DNA of 64,000 nt from Ruminococcus flavefaciens (GCA_902777125.1 CACYSQ010000002.1:1-64000), one strand, 5' to 3'. Numbered from the stretch's first letter, positions 25,617-35,763 are shown. The notes: a model not told the origin generated them from the letters alone. Numbers and translations: made by a program.

Positions 25617-26498
25617 TTGGATAATACAGATATGAAGCAGATACAGTGGTTTCCCGGTCATATGGCGAAAACACGCCGTCTGATAACAGCTAACCTCAAG
25701 CTTGTGGACGCTGTTGTCGAGATTGTTGACGCGAGAACGCCGCTCAGCAGCCGAAATCCCGAAATGGACAGGCTGACTGCCGGAAAGCCGAGACTTGTTC
25801 TGCTCAATAAGAGCGACCTTGCAGACGACAGGGCTGCTCAGATGTGGATAAACTATTTCAGGAACAGCGGTGCGGAGGCTCTCGCTGTGGACTGCAAGTC
25901 CGGAAAAGGACTTAAAAACGTGCTCCCCACGGTACGCACAAAGGTGCTTGCCGAGCTTATGGAGAAGCGTGAGCGCAGCGGAATGTCCGGTGCGCCGGTG
26001 AGACTGATGATAGTGGGGATACCGAATGTGGGAAAATCCTCACTGATAAACAAGCTCGCTGGCGGAAAACGTGCAAAGGTCGAGGACAGACCCGGCGTCA
26101 CACGCACAAAGCAGTGGGTCAAGCTTGACGGGAACGTTGAGCTGCTCGATATGCCGGGCGTACTGTGGCCTAAGTTCGAGGATCAGGAGGCAGCGATACG
26201 TCTCGCCTTCACCGGTGCGATAAGCGACGATATCCTCGATATAGAGACACTTGCGATGAAGCTGCTGAAGTACCTTGCGGAGGAATATCCGCAGTCTCTC
26301 AGGGAGCGCTACAAAATCGAATTCGACGGCAGCGAATCCGGTATCGAGCTACTCGAAAGGGTCGGCAGAAAACGCGGCATGATGATATCAGGCGGCGAGA
26401 TAAACACTGAAAGAGCTGCAATAACCGTTATAGATGAATTCCGCAGCGGCAAGCTCGGGCGCATAACCCTTGAAATGCCGCAGAAAAAGGAGAAGTAA
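25617..26498 (+). CDS. rbgA: Ribosome biogenesis GTPase RbgA/YlqF
   Basis: This 293-aa circularly permuted GTPase acts late in 50S assembly. The G4 motif NKSD precedes G1 (GIPNVGKSSLINKLAG), and G3 is DMPGVLWPKF. The opening QWFPGHMAKTRR is typical. The start is TTG at 25617, because GGAGG lies 4-5 nt upstream; the next in-frame ATG (25632) is too far from it. The stop overlaps the rnhB start (TAATG). Confidence 0.95.
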   Translation: MDNTDMKQIQWFPGHMAKTRRLITANLKLVDAVVEIVDARTPLSSRNPEMDRLTAGKPRLVLLNKSDLADDRAAQMWINYFRNSGAEALAVDCKSGKGLKNVLPTVRTKVLAELMEKRERSGMSGAPVRLMIVGIPNVGKSSLINKLAGGKRAKVEDRPGVTRTKQWVKLDGNVELLDMPGVLWPKFEDQEAAIRLAFTGAISDDILDIETLAMKLLKYLAEEYPQSLRERYKIEFDGSESGIELLERVGRKRGMMISGGEINTERAAITVIDEFRSGKLGRITLEMPQKKEK

Positions 26499-27121
26499 TG
26501 GCAAGGATAGTTCTCCATGAGGAGCTTTTCGAGTACGACTCCGCCGTCCGGAACGATTTCCCGGTAGTCTGCGGTGTTGACGAGGCCGGCAGGGGCCCCC
26601 TTGCGGGCGATGTTTACGCTGCCGCTGTCATTCTGAATGAGGGAACCCTCATCGACTACCTCAACGACAGCAAGAAGCTCTCCGAGAAGCGCCGCGAGGA
26701 GCTTTTTGACGTTATAAAGGAAAAGGCTCAGGCTTACTGTATCGCTACAGCCTCCGTCGAGGAGATCGACCGCCTGAACATTCTCAATGCTACTATGCTC
26801 GCTATGAAAAGAGCAGTCGAGGGTCTCGGGATAAAGCCCGATATCGCCCTCATTGACGGCAACAGGCTCCCCGACCTGAGCTGCAGGACACAGTACGTCA
26901 TAAAGGGCGATGCTGTTTCAGCCTCAATAGCTGCCGCGTCAGTCCTCGCAAAGGTCGCAAGGGACCGCTATATGCGTGATATCGCGGAAAAATATCCGCA
27001 GTACGCATTTGAGCAGCACAAGGGCTACGGCACCAAGCTGCACTGCGAATTGATAAAAAAATACGGCATATCCGACGTTCACAGAAGAACGTTCCTGAAA
27101 AAGCTCTATGACAAAAAGTGA
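26498..27121 (+). CDS. rnhB: Ribonuclease HII
   Basis: This 207-aa enzyme cuts RNA in RNA-DNA hybrids and misincorporated ribonucleotides. The signature GVDEAGRGPLAGDVYAAAVI (about 25-44) carries the first two acidic metal ligands. ALIDGNRLPD and SVLAKVARDRYM complete the active site. The adjacency of rbgA, rnhB and yraN is a well-known Firmicutes arrangement. It is translationally coupled to rbgA. Confidence 0.96.
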   Translation: MARIVLHEELFEYDSAVRNDFPVVCGVDEAGRGPLAGDVYAAAVILNEGTLIDYLNDSKKLSEKRREELFDVIKEKAQAYCIATASVEEIDRLNILNATMLAMKRAVEGLGIKPDIALIDGNRLPDLSCRTQYVIKGDAVSASIAAASVLAKVARDRYMRDIAEKYPQYAFEQHKGYGTKLHCELIKKYGISDVHRRTFLKKLYDKK

Positions 27122-27485
27122 GACGGGAAAGCTCGGCGAGGAGGCTGTCTGCCGTTACCTTGCAGAGCACGGATATAACATCATAACCCGGAATTACCGC
27201 ATAAAGGGCGGCGAAATAGACATTATCGCTGAAAACGGCGATATTCTTGCGTTCGTTGAGGTAAAATCCCGGAAGCCCGGCAGTATGGTCTCAGGCTTTG
27301 AAGCCGTGAACAGGCGAAAGCAGGGTCTTATCATAAAAACTGCCGCGGAATACTGCTGCCGTTACCCGAACGCTCTCCAGCCGCGTTTCGACACCGCACA
27401 GGTCGTAATAGCAGGGGAAAGGGTCGTCAGCATCGACTACATTCAAAACGCCTATGATACCACAGGCTATAATTTCATTTTCTGA
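27108..27485 (+). CDS. yraN: UPF0102 family protein YraN
   Basis: This 125-aa protein is related to Holliday-junction-resolvase-like nucleases. The conserved pattern GKLGEEAVCRYLAEHGYNII, then GGEIDIIA and FVEVKSR, is intact, with the E, D and ExK residues of the nuclease fold. The physiological role of the family is unsettled. It overlaps the end of rnhB by 14 nt. Confidence 0.93.
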   Translation: MTKSETGKLGEEAVCRYLAEHGYNIITRNYRIKGGEIDIIAENGDILAFVEVKSRKPGSMVSGFEAVNRRKQGLIIKTAAEYCCRYPNALQPRFDTAQVVIAGERVVSIDYIQNAYDTTGYNFIF

Positions 27486-27496
27486 AGGGTGATATT

Positions 27497-28990
27497 ATGT
27501 TTTACAACAGCACAAGAAACAGCAGTGTCAAGGTAAGCAGCGCTGAGGCTATCACTCAGGGCATATCCGCTGAGGGCGGACTTTTCGTCCCCGAGAGCAT
27601 ACCTGAGCTGTCACTTGACGAGATAAAGGCTGTCGGCGAGATGAAGTACGCTGACAGGGCTGCATACGTGTTCTCCAAGTACCTCACAGACTTCACCGAG
27701 GCTGAGATACACTACTGTACGGACAATGCTTACTCAACAAAGAATTTCGAGACCGAGAGCATCTCTGAGCTCGCACACCTCTTTGACGGCACCTATATGC
27801 TCGAGCTCTGGCACGGTCCTACCTGCGCTTTCAAGGATATGGCTCTCCAGATACTTCCTTACTTCCTTACGACCTCCGCTAAGAAGATAAACCTCGACAA
27901 GAAGATCGTCATTCTCGTTGCCACATCGGGTGATACGGGAAAGGCTGCTCTCGAAGGCTTCAAGGACGTTGAAGGTACTTCGATCATGGTATTCTACCCC
28001 GAGGACGGCGTAAGTCCCATGCAGAAGCGTCAGATGAAGACTCAGGAGGGTGCAAATGTCGGAGTTTGTGCTATAAAGGGCAATTTCGACGACTGTCAGA
28101 ACGGCGTCAAGGCTATCTTCACCAATGACGAGGTCAAGAAGGCTCTCGATGAAAACGGCATGATGTTCTCAAGCGCCAACTCTATCAACTGGGGAAGACT
28201 CGTTCCGCAGGTTGTATACTACGTTTCCGCTTACGCTGAGCTCGTCAAGGACGGCGAGATAAACCTCGGCGACAAGATAAACATTGTCGTTCCGACCGGA
28301 AACTTCGGCAATATCCTTGCCGCATACTACGCAAAGCACATGGGCGTTCCGGTGAACAAGCTCATCTGCGCCTCAAACATCAACAACGTCCTCACCGACT
28401 TCATAAATACAGGCGTTTACGACAGGAACAGGCAGTTCTACGCAACTGTTTCGCCGTCTATGGATATACTCATCTCCAGCAACCTCGAAAGACTTCTCTA
28501 CCTCATGACAGGCAGGAACGATGCCCAGATCAGGGAGTGGTTCGGCAAGCTTGCCTCCGAGGGCAGGTACGAGGTAACTGCTGACGTCAAGAACAAGCTC
28601 CACGAGGAGTTCTGTGCCGGCTTCTGCAATGACGATGAGACAAAGGCAACTATACACGCAATATACGAAAAGTACGGCTATACCTGCGATACACACACGG
28701 CTGTTGCAGTAAAGGTCTACAACGACTACAAGGAAGCTACCGGCGATACAACAAAGACAGTCATTGCTTCAACAGCAAGCCCCTACAAGTTCAGCGCGGC
28801 AGTTCTCGAAGCGCTTGAGGGCAAGACTTCCGATATCGACGAATACGACAAGGTCGACCGCATCGCAGAGCTCTCAAAGCTCGATATCCCGGCAGCTCTC
28901 GCTGATCTCAGAAACAAGCCCGAGCGTTTCAACGACGTTATCGACAAGTCTGAGCAGAAGGAGTACGTTCTGGGCAAGCTCGGCATATGA
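27497..28990 (+). CDS. thrC: Threonine synthase
   Basis: This 497-aa PLP enzyme converts O-phosphohomoserine to threonine. The PLP lysine is Lys113 in TCAFKDMALQIL. The phosphate-binding segment is VATSGDTGKAALEG, and the SSANSINWGRLVPQ block is typical of the long, fungal- or E. coli-like subclass of about 490 aa. It begins 11 nt after yraN and overlaps the next gene by 4 nt. No threonine T-box leader was seen. Confidence 0.96.
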   Translation: MFYNSTRNSSVKVSSAEAITQGISAEGGLFVPESIPELSLDEIKAVGEMKYADRAAYVFSKYLTDFTEAEIHYCTDNAYSTKNFETESISELAHLFDGTYMLELWHGPTCAFKDMALQILPYFLTTSAKKINLDKKIVILVATSGDTGKAALEGFKDVEGTSIMVFYPEDGVSPMQKRQMKTQEGANVGVCAIKGNFDDCQNGVKAIFTNDEVKKALDENGMMFSSANSINWGRLVPQVVYYVSAYAELVKDGEINLGDKINIVVPTGNFGNILAAYYAKHMGVPVNKLICASNINNVLTDFINTGVYDRNRQFYATVSPSMDILISSNLERLLYLMTGRNDAQIREWFGKLASEGRYEVTADVKNKLHEEFCAGFCNDDETKATIHAIYEKYGYTCDTHTAVAVKVYNDYKEATGDTTKTVIASTASPYKFSAAVLEALEGKTSDIDEYDKVDRIAELSKLDIPAALADLRNKPERFNDVIDKSEQKEYVLGKLGI

Positions 28991-29685
28991 GCTTATACGT
29001 TATAGGCGATCTTCACCTCTGTTTCAGCGATCCCGCCAAGACAATGGGTATCTTCAACGGCTGGCAGGACTATCAGGAACGTATCGAACGCAACTGGCTC
29101 GCAAAGATACAGCCGGAGGACACAATAGTCCTTGCCGGCGATATCTCGTGGGGAATGTCGCTTCAGCAGGCGCTTCCGGACTTTCAGTTCATAAACGGTC
29201 TGCCGGGGGAGAAGATCATACTAAAGGGCAACCACGATTACTGGTGGACTACCATGAAAAAAATGGAGGACTTTTTCAGTGCGGAGGGACTTTCCACGCT
29301 GAGGATACTCCACAACAACCACTACAAATACGGTGAATACGGCATCTGCGGTACCCGCGGCTGGGTCAACGGCACGGATACCAAGGACGTTCAGGACGAA
29401 AAGGTGCTGAAACGCGAAGTGCAGAGGCTTGAAATGTCGATAAAGTCTGCTGTTGACGCAGGGCTCGAACCGATAGTCTTCATGCACTATCCGCCGATAT
29501 TCGCTAATAATTTCAACTATGACATACTTGATGTTCTCTACCGCTACAGGATAAATAAGTGCTACTACGGACATATCCACGGGCGTTCGGCACATGAGCT
29601 GTGCGTTCAGGGCGAGTATGACGACATAGATTTCCATTTGATAGCCGGAGATTTTTTGCAATTTGCACCAGAATTAGTGTTATGA
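28987..29685 (+). CDS. Calcineurin-like metallophosphoesterase
   Basis: This 232-aa protein carries the di-metal motifs: D-L-H (YVIGDLHLCF), AGDISWG, GNHDYW, a His in MHYPP and GHIHG. It belongs to the YkuE/'phosphohydrolase' group of unknown substrate. Its ATG overlaps the thrC stop (ATGA), so it is translated with thrC. Confidence 0.88.
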   Translation: MSLYVIGDLHLCFSDPAKTMGIFNGWQDYQERIERNWLAKIQPEDTIVLAGDISWGMSLQQALPDFQFINGLPGEKIILKGNHDYWWTTMKKMEDFFSAEGLSTLRILHNNHYKYGEYGICGTRGWVNGTDTKDVQDEKVLKREVQRLEMSIKSAVDAGLEPIVFMHYPPIFANNFNYDILDVLYRYRINKCYYGHIHGRSAHELCVQGEYDDIDFHLIAGDFLQFAPELVL

Positions 29686-29789
29686 TTTGTGCAATATGTA
29701 GAAGTGTTGGAAATTAGTGGAAAAATCTTCGCAAATGTGGTATAATATTTCAAGTATGTTATTTATAATAAATGGAAGGAACATAAACC

Positions 29790-31103
29790 ATGAGCTTAAA
29801 ATCATCAAACAAAACAGATATCAATACAACTGAGCTGGTCATCACTATCGACCCTGAGACCTTTGAGGCTGCCGTTGAAAAGGAATATCAGCGTCAGAAG
29901 AAGAATATCCAGATCAAGGGCTTCAGAAAGGGCAAGGTTTCCCGTAAGCTTGCTGAGAGAGAGTTCGGCGAGGGCGCTTTCTACGAGGGCGCTGTCAACT
30001 CACTCCTCGGACCTGAGCTCGATGCCGCTGTCAAGGAGACAAATCTTGTTCTCGTTGACAGACCCAATGTTGAGATAACTTCTATCGACAAGGCAACAGG
30101 CGTTGAACTCAAGGCTGTATGCGTTACTAAGCCTGAGATCGAGATCTCCGATTATAAGGGCATCGCTGCTCCCAAGGAGGTCAAGGCTATCACAGACGAG
30201 GATATCGACAAGCAGATAGATATCATCAGAAAGAAGAACGCCCGCATCGTTTCCGTTGAGGACAGAGCTGCTCAGCTCAACGATGAGGTAATCATCGACT
30301 TCGAGGGCTTCTTCGGCGACGAGGCTTTTGAAGGCGGCAAGGGCGAGGATCACCCCCTCCGTCTCGGCAGCGGTCAGTTCATTCCCGGCTTCGAGGATCA
30401 GATCGTTGGTCATAACATCGGCGATGAGTTCGATGTTGTAGTGACCTTCCCCGAGGACTACCAGATGACCGACTATGCCGGCAAGGAAGCTACATTCAAG
30501 ACAAAGCTCAAGTCTATCAGCTATGAGGAGCTTCCCGAGATCAACGATGACCTCGTTAAGGACGCTACCGAGTTCGATACAGTTGAGGAATACAGAAACG
30601 ATATCAAGACAAAGCTCGAGGAAGCTGCCGTTTCTCAGGCCGAGTCCTCCTTCGAGAACGCTCTCATGAACAAGCTTATCGAGAAGGTTGACGCTCCTAT
30701 CCCGAATTGTATGTATGAGCAGAGGATCGACTCACTCATGCGTTCATTCGAGCAGCAGCTCCGTCAGCAGGGCATGGATCTCAAGCTCTACTTCCAGTAC
30801 ACAGGTATGGATATGGATTCCTTCCGTGAGACCTACAGAGACAGAGCTCAGAACGAAGTCAAGCTCCGTCTTGCTCTTGAAAAGATCGCAGAGCTCGAAA
30901 ACATCGAGGTAAGCGAGGAGGAGATCAACAACGGTCTCGGCGAGCTTGCAGCTGCAAACAAGGTTGACGTTGAGACTATCAAGAAGTTCATTCCTCTTGA
31001 TGACTACACAATGGACCTCAAGGTTCAGAAGGCAGTTGACCTTGTCAAGGAGAACGCTGTGATTGACAATACACCTGCTGAGGAGAGCAAGGACGCTGAA
31101 TAA
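29790..31103 (+). CDS. tig: Trigger factor
   Basis: This 437-aa ribosome-associated chaperone has the ribosome-binding N-terminal domain with the IKGFRKGKVSRK loop (about 47-58). An FKBP-type PPIase domain follows (DEVIIDFEGFFGDEAFEGGKGEDHPLRLG) and then the C-terminal helical cradle. It is the first of the tig-clpP-clpX cluster, conserved in bacteria. A TATAAT box at 29741-29746 has only a poor -35. A 12-bp-stem terminator separates it from clpP. Confidence 0.97.
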   Translation: MSLKSSNKTDINTTELVITIDPETFEAAVEKEYQRQKKNIQIKGFRKGKVSRKLAEREFGEGAFYEGAVNSLLGPELDAAVKETNLVLVDRPNVEITSIDKATGVELKAVCVTKPEIEISDYKGIAAPKEVKAITDEDIDKQIDIIRKKNARIVSVEDRAAQLNDEVIIDFEGFFGDEAFEGGKGEDHPLRLGSGQFIPGFEDQIVGHNIGDEFDVVVTFPEDYQMTDYAGKEATFKTKLKSISYEELPEINDDLVKDATEFDTVEEYRNDIKTKLEEAAVSQAESSFENALMNKLIEKVDAPIPNCMYEQRIDSLMRSFEQQLRQQGMDLKLYFQYTGMDMDSFRETYRDRAQNEVKLRLALEKIAELENIEVSEEEINNGLGELAAANKVDVETIKKFIPLDDYTMDLKVQKAVDLVKENAVIDNTPAEESKDAE

Positions 31104-31148
31104 GCTTCCGGCACTTTCCGACAAGATACCCCGTATATAGCAATATTT

Positions 31149-31187
31149 CTATTGTCCCACAGCTTCTTCCGTGGGACAATAGTTTTT
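31149..31187 (+). terminator. Terminator between tig and clpP
   Basis: A perfect 12-bp stem (CTATTGTCCCAC / GTGGGACAATAG) with a 10-nt loop is followed by TTTTTAAG. It implies partial or full uncoupling of clpPX from tig. Confidence 0.85.
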
Positions 31188-31205
31188 AAGAAAGGACGAT
31201 GAACA

Positions 31206-31796
31206 ATGAGCGTATTGATACCTTACGTTGTTGAACAGACCAGCCGCGGTGAAAGATCTTACGATATCTACTCCCGCCTCCTGAATGACAGGATCATCAT
31301 GCTGTCCGATCAGGTGAACGATGCTACTGCAAGCGTTATCGTTGCAGAGCTCCTCTACCTCGAAAGTCAGGACGTAGAAAAGGACATCTCGCTTTATATC
31401 AACAGTCCCGGTGGCTCGGTAACTGCGGGTATGGCGATATATGACACTATGAACTATATCAAGTGCGATGTTTCCACGATCTGCATCGGTATGGCTGCTT
31501 CCATGGGAGCCTTCCTGCTCTCGGCAGGCGCTAAGGGCAAGCGCTTTGCTCTTCCAAACAGCGAGATAATGATACACCAGCCCCTCATCGGCGGCGGTCT
31601 CGGCGGTCAGCAGACCGATATCATGATCCACGCAAAGAACCTTGAGCGCACCAGAGACAGGCTCGAGGCTATCCTCGCTGAGAATACCGGAAAATCCCTC
31701 GAACAGATACACGCTGACTGCGAACGTGACAACTATATGACCTCGCAGGAGGCTATGGAGTACGGTCTGATAGATAAAGTTATTGCAAAAAGGTAG
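31206..31796 (+). CDS. clpP: ATP-dependent Clp protease proteolytic subunit
   Basis: This 196-aa serine protease forms the two-ring barrel for ClpX substrates. Ser99 is in [11 protein letters not shown], His124 in MIHQP, and Asp lies in the [11 protein letters not shown] region. The N-terminal propeptide is short. Length is standard. It is followed 9 nt later by clpX. Confidence 0.97.
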   Translation: MSVLIPYVVEQTSRGERSYDIYSRLLNDRIIMLSDQVNDATASVIVAELLYLESQDVEKDISLYINSPGGSVTAGMAIYDTMNYIKCDVSTICIGMAASMGAFLLSAGAKGKRFALPNSEIMIHQPLIGGGLGGQQTDIMIHAKNLERTRDRLEAILAENTGKSLEQIHADCERDNYMTSQEAMEYGLIDKVIAKR

Positions 31797-31805
31797 GTTT
31801 TATAA

Positions 31806-33098
31806 ATGGCAGAATCATTTAAGTCATGCAGCTTCTGCGGAAAAGGCGAGAACAGAGTACACAGTATGTTTTCTGCCGGCAATGCCAATATCTGCGATGA
31901 ATGCGTATGCTACTGCTATGAAATGATATACGGTCCGGGAATTTCCAAGGCTCAGAAGAAGGCTGCCAAAAAAGACGGCAATCAGTCCCTTTCTTCCATG
32001 AAGCTTCTCAAGCCCAAGGAGATAAAGGAATTCCTCGACGATTACGTCATCGGCCAGGACGATGCCAAGATATCCCTTGCAGTTGCGGTCTACAACCACT
32101 ACAAGCGCATTCTCAGCCAGGAGGCTGCCGATCAGAACAAGGAGGAAGGCGACGGTGTTGAGCTCCAGAAGAGCAACGTTCTTCTCCTCGGACCTACCGG
32201 CGTCGGAAAGACATTCCTTGCACAGACACTCGCAAAGCTCCTGAATGTACCGTTCGCTATAGCCGATGCTACTACTATCACCGAAGCCGGCTATGTCGGC
32301 GACGACGTTGAGAACGTACTTCTCAGGCTCATTCAGGCTGCCGATTTCGATATCAAGGCTGCCGAACGCGGTATCATCTACATCGACGAGATCGACAAGA
32401 TCGCGAGAAAATCCGAGAATACCTCCCTTACCCGTGATGTAAGCGGTGAGGGCGTTCAGCAGGCTCTCCTGAAAATAATCGAGGGTACGCTCTCGAACGT
32501 TCCTCCGCAGGGCGGCAGAAAGCACCCCAATCAGGAGGTTATCCAGATCAATACCAAGAATATCCTCTTTATCTGCGGCGGTGCGTTCGACGGCCTCGAG
32601 CGTCAGATACAGAAGCGTATAGGCAAGGCTCCTATCGGCTTCGGCGGCGAGATAAAGCCTCATCAGGAGGAAAAGGATAACATCTTCAAGAAGGTCATTC
32701 CGAAGGATCTTGTGAAGTTCGGCATGGTACCGGAATTTGTCGGAAGACTGCCGGTTATAACCGTTCTTGAGGAGCTCGACGAGGCTTCACTCGTCCGTAT
32801 CCTCACTGAGCCGAAAAATGCGCTCATCAAGCAGTACAAGAAGCTCTTCGATTACGATGATATCGAGCTTGACGTTGACGATGATGCTCTCATAGAGATC
32901 GCAAAGAAGGCTATCGCTCAGAAGACCGGTGCCCGCGGACTGCGCTCTATCCTTGAAAGTATCCTCATGAAGACCATGTTCAATGTGCCTTCCGACGGCA
33001 GCATCGCAAGAGTTACCGTTACCGCTGACTGCGTTATCAACGGAACGCAGCCTATACTCACGAACCGCCGCAATAAGACTGTAACAATGGCTGTCTGA
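31806..33098 (+). CDS. clpX: ATP-dependent Clp protease ATP-binding subunit ClpX
   Basis: This 430-aa AAA+ unfoldase has an N-terminal C4 zinc finger (CSFCGK ... CDEC, residues 8-36) for substrate and adaptor binding. Walker A is GPTGVGKT, Walker B is [10 protein letters not shown], and the pore loop GYVGDD and the FIGRLP-like VGRLPV segment are present. Transcription ends at the terminator at 33124-33158. Confidence 0.97.
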   Translation: MAESFKSCSFCGKGENRVHSMFSAGNANICDECVCYCYEMIYGPGISKAQKKAAKKDGNQSLSSMKLLKPKEIKEFLDDYVIGQDDAKISLAVAVYNHYKRILSQEAADQNKEEGDGVELQKSNVLLLGPTGVGKTFLAQTLAKLLNVPFAIADATTITEAGYVGDDVENVLLRLIQAADFDIKAAERGIIYIDEIDKIARKSENTSLTRDVSGEGVQQALLKIIEGTLSNVPPQGGRKHPNQEVIQINTKNILFICGGAFDGLERQIQKRIGKAPIGFGGEIKPHQEEKDNIFKKVIPKDLVKFGMVPEFVGRLPVITVLEELDEASLVRILTEPKNALIKQYKKLFDYDDIELDVDDDALIEIAKKAIAQKTGARGLRSILESILMKTMFNVPSDGSIARVTVTADCVINGTQPILTNRRNKTVTMAV

Positions 33099-33123
33099 GG
33101 CTGTTTACAAGTTATAATGATAT

Positions 33124-33158
33124 AAAAAATCCGGAAGAGTAAGATCTTCCGGATTTTT
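33124..33158. terminator. Bidirectional terminator between clpX and rnfB
   Basis: Arms AAATCCGGAAGA (33127-33138) and TCTTCCGGATTT (33145-33156) are flanked by A-rich and T-rich runs. It ends the convergent clpX and rnf transcripts. Confidence 0.88.
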
Positions 33159-33186
33159 TTATTGTAAGTGCCGTAAGGACTCTGTT

Positions 33187-33978
33187 TTATTTTTCGCAGG
33201 AATGAATGACCTTCATCGGGCAGGCAGCCATGCAGGCGCCGCAGTTGGTACATTTATCGTAGTTTATAGAAGCGTGGAAGTCATTGACGATTATCGCCTC
33301 GTTAGGACACTTCTTCTCGCAGATACGGCAGCCGATACAGCCGTTTTTGCAGTTGAGCTTTGTCACCTTACCGTTGTCGGCAGAGGAACAGAGAACGTCG
33401 ATATGCTTTGCGAGGGGCTTGACAGTGATAAGATTGTTCGGGCAGACCTTAGCGCACTGTCCGCAGGCACCGCAGAGTGCCGGATCGACCTTAGCAACGC
33501 CGTTCACAATCTTGATAGCGTCGTGCTCGCAGACCGCCATGCAGTCACCGAGACCGATACAGCCGTATTTGCACATTCCGTCGCCGCTGTAGAAGCGTTT
33601 CACAGCCTTGCAGGACTTCACGCCGGTGAACACGAATGAACGCTGAGTAGCCTCGCAGTCGCCGTTACAGTGAACGACTGCGGTCATAGGAACAACATCG
33701 GCAGCAGCAGTTCCGAGAATCTCCGCGATCTTTCCGGCAGCGTCAGCACCGCCCGGACGGCAGAGGTTTGTGGGAACGCCCTTTTCAACAATAGCGGCAG
33801 CGTAGTCCGCACAGCCGGCAAATCCACACGCGCCGCAGTTAGCCTGCGGAAGGGCACTGCTGATCTTTTCGATCCTCTCGTCCACCTCAACTTGGAAGAC
33901 CTTTGCAGCAACGGTCAGGAGAACACCGGCAAGAACACCGCAGCCTCCGACGATAAGAGCAGGGATAAGATAAGTCAT
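33187..33978 (-). CDS. rnfB: Rnf complex subunit B (ferredoxin-binding Fe-S protein)
   Basis: This 263-aa protein is membrane-anchored by one N-terminal helix. The ALPQANCGACGFAGC motif (about 44-58) binds a 4Fe-4S cluster. Multiple CxxCxxCxxxC clusters follow in the C-terminal half (CGACGQCAKVC, CIGCRICEKKC, CTNCGACMAAC). RnfB is thought to be the ferredoxin entry site of the Rnf ion pump. It is the last gene of the operon, 12 nt after rnfA. The C-terminal ferredoxin-like domains are typical for Clostridia. Confidence 0.96.
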   Translation of the reverse strand: MTYLIPALIVGGCGVLAGVLLTVAAKVFQVEVDERIEKISSALPQANCGACGFAGCADYAAAIVEKGVPTNLCRPGGADAAGKIAEILGTAAADVVPMTAVVHCNGDCEATQRSFVFTGVKSCKAVKRFYSGDGMCKYGCIGLGDCMAVCEHDAIKIVNGVAKVDPALCGACGQCAKVCPNNLITVKPLAKHIDVLCSSADNGKVTKLNCKNGCIGCRICEKKCPNEAIIVNDFHASINYDKCTNCGACMAACPMKVIHSCEK

Positions 33979-33990
33979 TAGCGCACCTCC

Positions 33991-34569
33991 TTAGTTGAAC
34001 AGTCCCGAGAAGCCCATGAAGCTCACGGAAACAATGGAAGCGGCGATTAGCGTTGCGGGAACGCCCTTGAAAGTCTCGGGGATATCGGCGTATTCGAGCT
34101 TTTTGCGGACACCTGAGAATATAACGAGCGCGAGCATGAAGCCAAGTCCGCCGCCGAGAGCGTTGACGATAGATTCGCCGAAGCTGTAATTGTTGTCGAT
34201 ATTGAGAACGGTAACGCCGAGAACAGCGCAGTTGGTCGTTATGAGCGGCAGATAGACGCCGAGCGACTTATAAAGCGAGGGAATGCACTTTTTCAGCATG
34301 GTCTCAACAAGCTGGACGAACAGCGCGATAACGAGAATGAATACGACCGTATCGAAGTATTCGAGCTCATTCGGAACGAGAATGCCGTGGTGGATCGGGT
34401 AGGTAACGCAGGTCGCGCATATCATTACGAAAGTTACCGCAAGACCCATTCCGGTAGCGCTGTCAAGCTTTTTTGAAACGCCGAGGAATGGACATATTCC
34501 CATGAATTTGGACAGTACGAAGTTGTCTGTCAGCATGGCGGAAAGGAGTATCACGAGCATAGCCTTCAC
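33991..34569 (-). CDS. rnfA: Rnf complex subunit A (membrane)
   Basis: This 192-aa six-helix membrane protein is homologous to NqrE. The TDNFVLSKFMGICPFLGVSKK segment is diagnostic, including the conserved cysteine that binds an iron-sulfur centre between RnfA and RnfE. It overlaps rnfE by 4 nt. Confidence 0.96.
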   Translation of the reverse strand: MKAMLVILLSAMLTDNFVLSKFMGICPFLGVSKKLDSATGMGLAVTFVMICATCVTYPIHHGILVPNELEYFDTVVFILVIALFVQLVETMLKKCIPSLYKSLGVYLPLITTNCAVLGVTVLNIDNNYSFGESIVNALGGGLGFMLALVIFSGVRKKLEYADIPETFKGVPATLIAASIVSVSFMGFSGLFN

Positions 34570-35243
34570 TGACAGTCACCCCCGTTCTTTGCACAGGCGT
34601 CAGCGTGCGGACAGCCCTTGCAGCTGAGTTCCTGCGGCGGTTTTTTCTTGGAGACCTTGTTGACGAAGGCGATGATAACGCCGAGCGTGAAGAAGCCTCC
34701 CGCAGGCATTATGAACAGGAGCATCGGATTATCGCTCATGACCGGGATAGTAAGGCCCATCCACTGTCCGGCACCGATTATCTCGCGGACAGAGCCCATG
34801 AGGAACAGTGCGAGCGTAAAGCCTATGCCCATGCCTATCGCATCGCAGGCAGAGGCGACGACGCCGTTCTTGCTTGCGAACATCTCAGCTCTGCCGAAGA
34901 TGATGCAGTTTACGGTGATGAGCGTGAGATAGATGCCGAGGCTTTCGTAAAGGTCGGGCAGGAAACCCTCCATGAGGAAGCCGATGAGTGTAACGAAGCT
35001 TGCGATTATGACGATGAATGCGGGTATCCTCACCTTATCGGGAATAATTTTCCTGAGTGCGGAAATAACGATGTTAGAGCCGAGAAGCACGAAAGTTGTC
35101 GCAAGACCCATGCCTATACCGTTCTTTGCCTGAGTTGTGACCGCAAGTGTCGGACACATACCAAGCAGCATGACGAGCGTGGGGTTTTCTTTTATGATGC
35201 CCTTTGTGAGCTCTTTTCCGAGGGAATTCTTATTCTCTGCCAC
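34566..35243 (-). CDS. rnfE: Rnf complex subunit E (membrane)
   Basis: This 225-aa membrane protein, homologous to NqrD, has NPTLVMLLGMCPTLAVTTQAKNG-type conservation at the N-terminus. The last 20 residues (ELSCKGCPHADACAKNGGDC) are Cys-rich and extend past the usual end. This could be an extra metal site; similar short Cys-rich tails occur in Clostridia. It overlaps rnfG by 14 nt. Confidence 0.95.
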   Translation of the reverse strand: MAENKNSLGKELTKGIIKENPTLVMLLGMCPTLAVTTQAKNGIGMGLATTFVLLGSNIVISALRKIIPDKVRIPAFIVIIASFVTLIGFLMEGFLPDLYESLGIYLTLITVNCIIFGRAEMFASKNGVVASACDAIGMGIGFTLALFLMGSVREIIGAGQWMGLTIPVMSDNPMLLFIMPAGGFFTLGVIIAFVNKVSKKKPPQELSCKGCPHADACAKNGGDCQ

Positions 35244-35763
35244 TCAGTATCGCCTCCTTATTGTTATTGTAAACGTCGAGAGCAGTCTCGACAGCCTTTT
35301 TCATACCCTTTGACGAGAATGTCGCACCGCTTACAGCGTCAAGCTCCACAGGTGAAGCGGAGGCTCCGTAGAACTGCTCGCGGAATTCGCCGTTATCCTG
35401 TACCTTTGAGCCGAGACCGGGAGTCTCGCCGAGGGAGATGAACTCTATCTTGCTTATTTTTCCGGTCTCGTCGATGCCGACGAGGATATTGATGCCGCCC
35501 TTTGAGTAGCCGTCCGCGATGACCTGAACGGCAGTTTTTCCGTCAGGCGTAACAGCGATAGCCTCAATGGAATCCTCACCGAAATTGGTATCAAGGAGGG
35601 TTATATCGGTCTTTCCGAAAAGCGATTCAACGCTGCTGCTGAACTTCTTCTCTTTCTGCTCAGCAATGCTGTCCTTAGTGGTCTCATGTGCAAGCACAAG
35701 AAGAACTGCAGCGGATACGCATATGAGCGTGAGTATCAGTGTAGGGAGAACCTTTTCTTTCAT
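35230..35763 (-). CDS. rnfG: Rnf complex subunit G (covalent FMN)
   Basis: This 177-aa protein has one N-terminal membrane anchor. The FMN-binding motif DAVSGATFSSKG carries the threonine to which FMN is attached through a phosphoester. It passes electrons within the Rnf complex. It overlaps rnfD by 4 nt. Confidence 0.95.
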   Translation of the reverse strand: MKEKVLPTLILTLICVSAAVLLVLAHETTKDSIAEQKEKKFSSSVESLFGKTDITLLDTNFGEDSIEAIAVTPDGKTAVQVIADGYSKGGINILVGIDETGKISKIEFISLGETPGLGSKVQDNGEFREQFYGASASPVELDAVSGATFSSKGMKKAVETALDVYNNNKEAILSGRE

